Shown piece after piece: positions 60,784 to 64,000 of a DNA stretch of 64,000 nt (the stretch's first letter is position 1; each line of letters opens with the position of its first letter). This DNA is from Rhizosphaericola mali (lineage in GTDB: Bacteria; Bacteroidota; Bacteroidia; Chitinophagales; Chitinophagaceae). The notes beneath the pieces were generated by a model. The model worked only from the letters and a program-made list of their open reading frames with translations. It did no database searches and was not told the origin of the DNA. The DNA lies in assembly GCF_004337365.2 (NCBI RefSeq), contig NZ_CP044016.1:4321507-4385506 (forward strand), in the 5' to 3' direction. The position numbers were made by a program, and so were the translations under genes.

Positions 60784-62304
60784 TTAATTATCCCACCATC
60801 CTTTATAGTTGGTATCATCTGTACCTCCCATTAATTGGACTGCTGTATTATAGTTTGTTGAATTAATAGTGCGCTCATCATCAGGATATAAAAATCTATA
60901 AGGAATTTTTCCATTATCCAAATTAGCGCTTCCTCCTGTACTAAAAATTGGATAGCCTGTTCTCCTATATTCAATCCAACCTTCAAAACTATTACCTAAG
61001 TTATTCAACCATTTTTGAGTGATGATTTGATTTAGTGCTGTAGCTGAATTAGAACTTAGCGTTACATTGGCATTAGCTAAATAATTACTTCCTCCAGAAA
61101 GCGCTAATTCTGTATATGCGCCTAGTACTCCCGCATTATAGTAGGTTGATGCAGTTCCTGATATTAAGCCTTTTAATGCAGCTTCAGCTAAGATAAATTC
61201 TTGCTCAGAATAGCTAATGATTTTAGCTCTAATTACATTGCTGTTGGATGTGGCTCCTCCTGCATAAGTACTATATGAACTATTGAAATTTGCGTTAAAT
61301 AGTGATGCTGAGCTTGCTTGCGCTGTTGTAGCATCAGTTACCATAGGCATACCTCCATAATAGTTGAAATCGAATGTTGTTGCTGTACTATTGTTACTAT
61401 TCGCTGCAAAATATGCGCCCATTCTATTTGCATCACCTGTGTTCTTGAATGTATTATACAATAAATCATTCATAAAAATGATCGTATAATCCCCTGATCT
61501 GGCTGTCGTACTTGGAAAATTATATGGAGTGGTGCTCGGTAACGTTAAGATTGCTCCTGAATTAGCATCTTGTATCAATGTAGCTGTGTTAGATGCAATA
61601 GTTTGCATCTCTGAACTTACATCTATTTTAGCTGACACTCGCATTAAATATCTTAATCTTAAAGCATTGACAAAGCCTCTCCATTTTGTGCTATTTCCAC
61701 TGAAAAGAAGATCTCCTCCAGCAAATTCAGTACTATTAAAATCGGCGGTGGTAGCCAAGGAAAATAAACTATCCGCTCTTTTCAAACAAGGTAATATTCC
61801 TCTATCATTATCTGTATAAACTGTTTCTTGCGTATCAAATGTAGATGTGAATTCTGCTTGTGAACCATTTAAGGCATTTTTAAATGGAATATTTCCCCAG
61901 ATTTCTGTTAGTTGTGCAAATGCGTAGGAACGTAAAGTTAATGCAGCGGCTTCGACTGCGGGATTAGTTGTTGCACTATACAAAATATTTGCATCTCTTG
62001 CAGAATAATATAGTTGGTCCCAAAATGTAGAATTGGATTCTGCTTGATATCTTAATGGTTGGTTATAGTAGGAATAACTATTGGTAATATATTGACTATA
62101 GGCGTTTCCTAGCGACCATGCATTACTTGCGTTGTTATAAAATTCACTAACTATAACATTCGAAAATAAGGTTTTTGCATCCGTTACCTCAATGTTATTT
62201 GGATTTGTATTTGTTTTTTCAAATTCCTTATTACAAGCAGTTAAGCTACTTGTGAGTACTGCTATTGCAATTGGAAATATATTTTTTCTATATTTAATTT
62301 TCAT
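60784..62304 (-). CDS. SusD/RagB-family nutrient-binding outer-membrane lipoprotein (SusD-like_2)
   Basis: The 506-residue product has a lipoprotein signal with Cys24 after LTA. The body matches the SusD_2-type fold, with TPR-like helices: DQLYYSARDANILY, LRSYAFAQLTEIWGNIPF (in part) and KTKWRGFVNALRLRYLMR (in part, WRGFVNALRLRYLMR). LAEAALKGL and WIEYRRTGYP are near the C-terminus. It caps the SusC channel to capture a nutrient, often a glycan or peptide. The ligand is unknown because no enzyme genes are adjacent. Confidence 0.93.
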   Translation of the reverse strand: MKIKYRKNIFPIAIAVLTSSLTACNKEFEKTNTNPNNIEVTDAKTLFSNVIVSEFYNNASNAWSLGNAYSQYITNSYSYYNQPLRYQAESNSTFWDQLYYSARDANILYSATTNPAVEAAALTLRSYAFAQLTEIWGNIPFKNALNGSQAEFTSTFDTQETVYTDNDRGILPCLKRADSLFSLATTADFNSTEFAGGDLLFSGNSTKWRGFVNALRLRYLMRVSAKIDVSSEMQTIASNTATLIQDANSGAILTLPSTTPYNFPSTTARSGDYTIIFMNDLLYNTFKNTGDANRMGAYFAANSNNSTATTFDFNYYGGMPMVTDATTAQASSASLFNANFNSSYSTYAGGATSNSNVIRAKIISYSEQEFILAEAALKGLISGTASTYYNAGVLGAYTELALSGGSNYLANANVTLSSNSATALNQIITQKWLNNLGNSFEGWIEYRRTGYPIFSTGGSANLDNGKIPYRFLYPDDERTINSTNYNTAVQLMGGTDDTNYKGWWDN

Positions 62305-62330
62305 TACTATTAGTGTTATGGCGATTTGTA

Positions 62331-64000
62331 TTAAAAATGTAGTGTAGCTGAGAAACCAATACTTCTAGAGGATGGTACGCTTAAAAATTCTACACCTGGC
62401 ATTACTTGAGAACCTCTTAATGCTAATGTTTCTGGATCTACGTCTTTATTTTGTGTAAATAATAGTACGTTTCTCGCAATAAAGGCAACTTTTAAACCTG
62501 CATTAGAACTAGGTCCGAACACATGGTTGAAATTATAACCTAAATTAACTTCTCTTAGTTTTAAATAAGTAAGATTATACATAAATGGTTCTGCAATGTT
62601 TGCGTTATAGTATCCAGATTGGTACCAAGTGGCAGCAGAAACGCTCGTAGTGTTTGCTGTACCATCTGCATTGACACCATCTCCTATGATACCAGTCTCA
62701 CGACCAGCTAAAGTATTTTTACCTAGACCATCATTATATAAACCTAACTCAGTATAAGAATAATATTTACCACCTTTATGTAAATCCCAAGTAAAGCCTA
62801 AATCCCAATTTTTTAGTGTGAAATCATTGTTCCAACCTAATATAAAGTCTGGATGATAGTTCCCTAGTAGTTTTCTATTATCTTCTCCTGTGTATGTTGG
62901 TAAACCATTACTATAAATAATTTTTCCATTTGCATCTCTTTCAAATACACGGCCATACATATTACCAAGTCTTTCTCCTACAACTGCATTGTATTGTATT
63001 GAGCGTTGCGTTCTATCATACTGTGTAATATCTAAGTATTTATAAGTAGTGATTCCATCTGGTAAAGAACGAACGTAACCTACGTTATGGCTAAAGTTGA
63101 AACTTGTCGTCCAGTTTAAACCATTTTCTGTACGAATAGGATTTGCTGTTAATAATATTTCGATACCACGGTTATTTATTTTGCCACCATTTACATAAGC
63201 ATTGGAGTATCCAGAGGATGCAGGTACCGGTAATTGAATGATATCATTAACTGTATTATTATTATAGTAGGTGAAATCAATTCCGAATAAGTTTCCGAAA
63301 AAATGAGATTCAAATCCAAATTCTGTTGTAGTCGTTTTAGCGGCCTTTAGGTTGTTATTGGCTAAAATACTATTTGCAGTAGTCAAGGGACTTCCGTCAA
63401 ATGGATTGTTTGTTGTATACGTATTCATAATAGAATATGGCGTTGCATCCATTCCTGACTGAGCTACAGATCCTCTTAATTTCAAATAAGATATTGCAGA
63501 TGGCAAGTGAACCATATTAGAGATAATTGCACTAAGTGATGCAGAAGGGTAGAAATAGGTATTGTGATCAATTGGCAATGTGCTTGACCAGTCATTTCGT
63601 GCTGTTACATCTAAATACAATAGTCGTTTATAGCTCAAATTTGCAAATGCATAAGCACTATATATCTCTTTATTTTGCTTTACCAATTCTGGTGTTAAAT
63701 AAGTAGACGCATTAGAGAAGTTATACAAATCTGGAACAATCAAACTATTTGCAACATTTCTACTGTAGGTAATGTTTTGCATGAATCTATTTGCGCCGGC
63801 GGAAATTTTATATTCAAAATCTTTATTGGCTGTATTGTTATTATAAGTAACTAAGAAGTCCGTGTTGTTCTCAAAATAAGTGATATCGTCTGTTCTAAAT
63901 CCACCACTTGGAAAACGTAACGTCCCGAAAGCACGCTTGCCTTCTCTATTGTCTTGATAAAAATCCGAACCAGTTCTTACCATTAAATTCCAATGTGGAT
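62331..64000 (-). CDS. SusC/RagA-family TonB-linked outer-membrane protein, partial
   Basis: Only the C-terminal part of about 556 residues is in the window; the frame is open to the right edge. It shows barrel strands and SusC hallmarks: YLDVTARNDWSSTLP, SYLKLRGSVAQSGMDATPY (in part LRGSVAQSG), GVEILLT-type GIEILLTANPIR, TTSFNFSHNVGYV, and LREVNLGYNF. The end IGFSATLHF with a terminal Phe is typical of barrels. susD follows 26 bp downstream. Confidence 0.94.
   Translation of the reverse strand, partial: PHWNLMVRTGSDFYQDNREGKRAFGTLRFPSGGFRTDDITYFENNTDFLVTYNNNTANKDFEYKISAGANRFMQNITYSRNVANSLIVPDLYNFSNASTYLTPELVKQNKEIYSAYAFANLSYKRLLYLDVTARNDWSSTLPIDHNTYFYPSASLSAIISNMVHLPSAISYLKLRGSVAQSGMDATPYSIMNTYTTNNPFDGSPLTTANSILANNNLKAAKTTTTEFGFESHFFGNLFGIDFTYYNNNTVNDIIQLPVPASSGYSNAYVNGGKINNRGIEILLTANPIRTENGLNWTTSFNFSHNVGYVRSLPDGITTYKYLDITQYDRTQRSIQYNAVVGERLGNMYGRVFERDANGKIIYSNGLPTYTGEDNRKLLGNYHPDFILGWNNDFTLKNWDLGFTWDLHKGGKYYSYTELGLYNDGLGKNTLAGRETGIIGDGVNADGTANTTSVSAATWYQSGYYNANIAEPFMYNLTYLKLREVNLGYNFNHVFGPSSNAGLKVAFIARNVLLFTQNKDVDPETLALRGSQVMPGVEFLSVPSSRSIGFSATLHF

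Overview
The window is AT-rich DNA (roughly one third G+C by eye) from a bacterium of the phylum Bacteroidota, most likely a Chitinophagaceae-like genus. The evidence is a SusC/SusD pair, an outer-membrane beta-barrel receptor with a carboxypeptidase-regulatory-like plug region, a GldA-type ABC ATPase, the holB-ricT pair, several Crp/Fnr regulators of the Bacteroidota type, many signal peptides ending in AQ, and upstream elements matching the Bacteroidota -7 box TAnnTTTG. The family-level placement is inference. Most of the window is chromosomal housekeeping sequence. No rRNA, CRISPR array, prophage or insertion sequence was seen.

Layout. 1-5.9 kb: an edge-truncated membrane protein, cutC, an rRNA m5C methyltransferase, two overlapping Crp/Fnr paralogues, gntK and argH. 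6-12.2 kb: an exported catalase-peroxidase, polA and purU. 12.3-20.7 kb: a DUF3307-SatD module with an operator array, comF, a beta-helix lipoprotein, an exported glutathione peroxidase, holB, ricT and a DUF4442 protein. 20.8-25.2 kb: an outer-membrane barrel receptor beside a LytS-type kinase and a LytTR response regulator. 25.2-25.9 kb: a decayed non-coding stretch with a DUF4442 gene fragment, a degenerate tRNA-Cys-like sequence and two hairpins. 25.9-30.7 kb: a LigB-type dioxygenase, a YjdI/OsmC/GNAT operon, a Crp/Fnr regulator with a membrane protein, a tyrosine recombinase and a YagU-like protein.

30.8-43.6 kb: rfaD, proC, gldA, DUF2461, galM, DUF1348 with a TetR regulator, an MBL hydrolase with birA, then rsfS, ftsH, lpxH, a secreted beta-propeller-like protein and an MscS channel. 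43.6-53.6 kb: hemL, two TlpA-type thioredoxin proteins, queA, ferritin, an Nfu Fe-S carrier and a large glycoside-hydrolase-like protein. 53.6-60.1 kb: panE, a YrdC/YciO protein, an FMN glutamate-synthase-like protein, three secreted Spy/CpxP-like proteins, gcvH and pcrB. 60.2-64 kb: tRNA-Leu(CAA), two related hairpin terminators, a coiled-coil protein, SusD and the 3' part of susC.

The most interesting unit is the SatD-DUF3307 pair. SatD looks like a nucleotidyl-cyclase-fold domain joined to a helix-turn-helix. Its gene overlaps that of a polytopic DUF3307 membrane protein, and three 20-bp near-palindromes spaced exactly 28 bp apart lie directly upstream. This reads as an autoregulated one-component regulator with a membrane partner. 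Other themes are envelope oxidative defence (exported KatG, exported GPx, OsmC, ferritin) and compact convergent gene ends sharing one hairpin as a two-way terminator.
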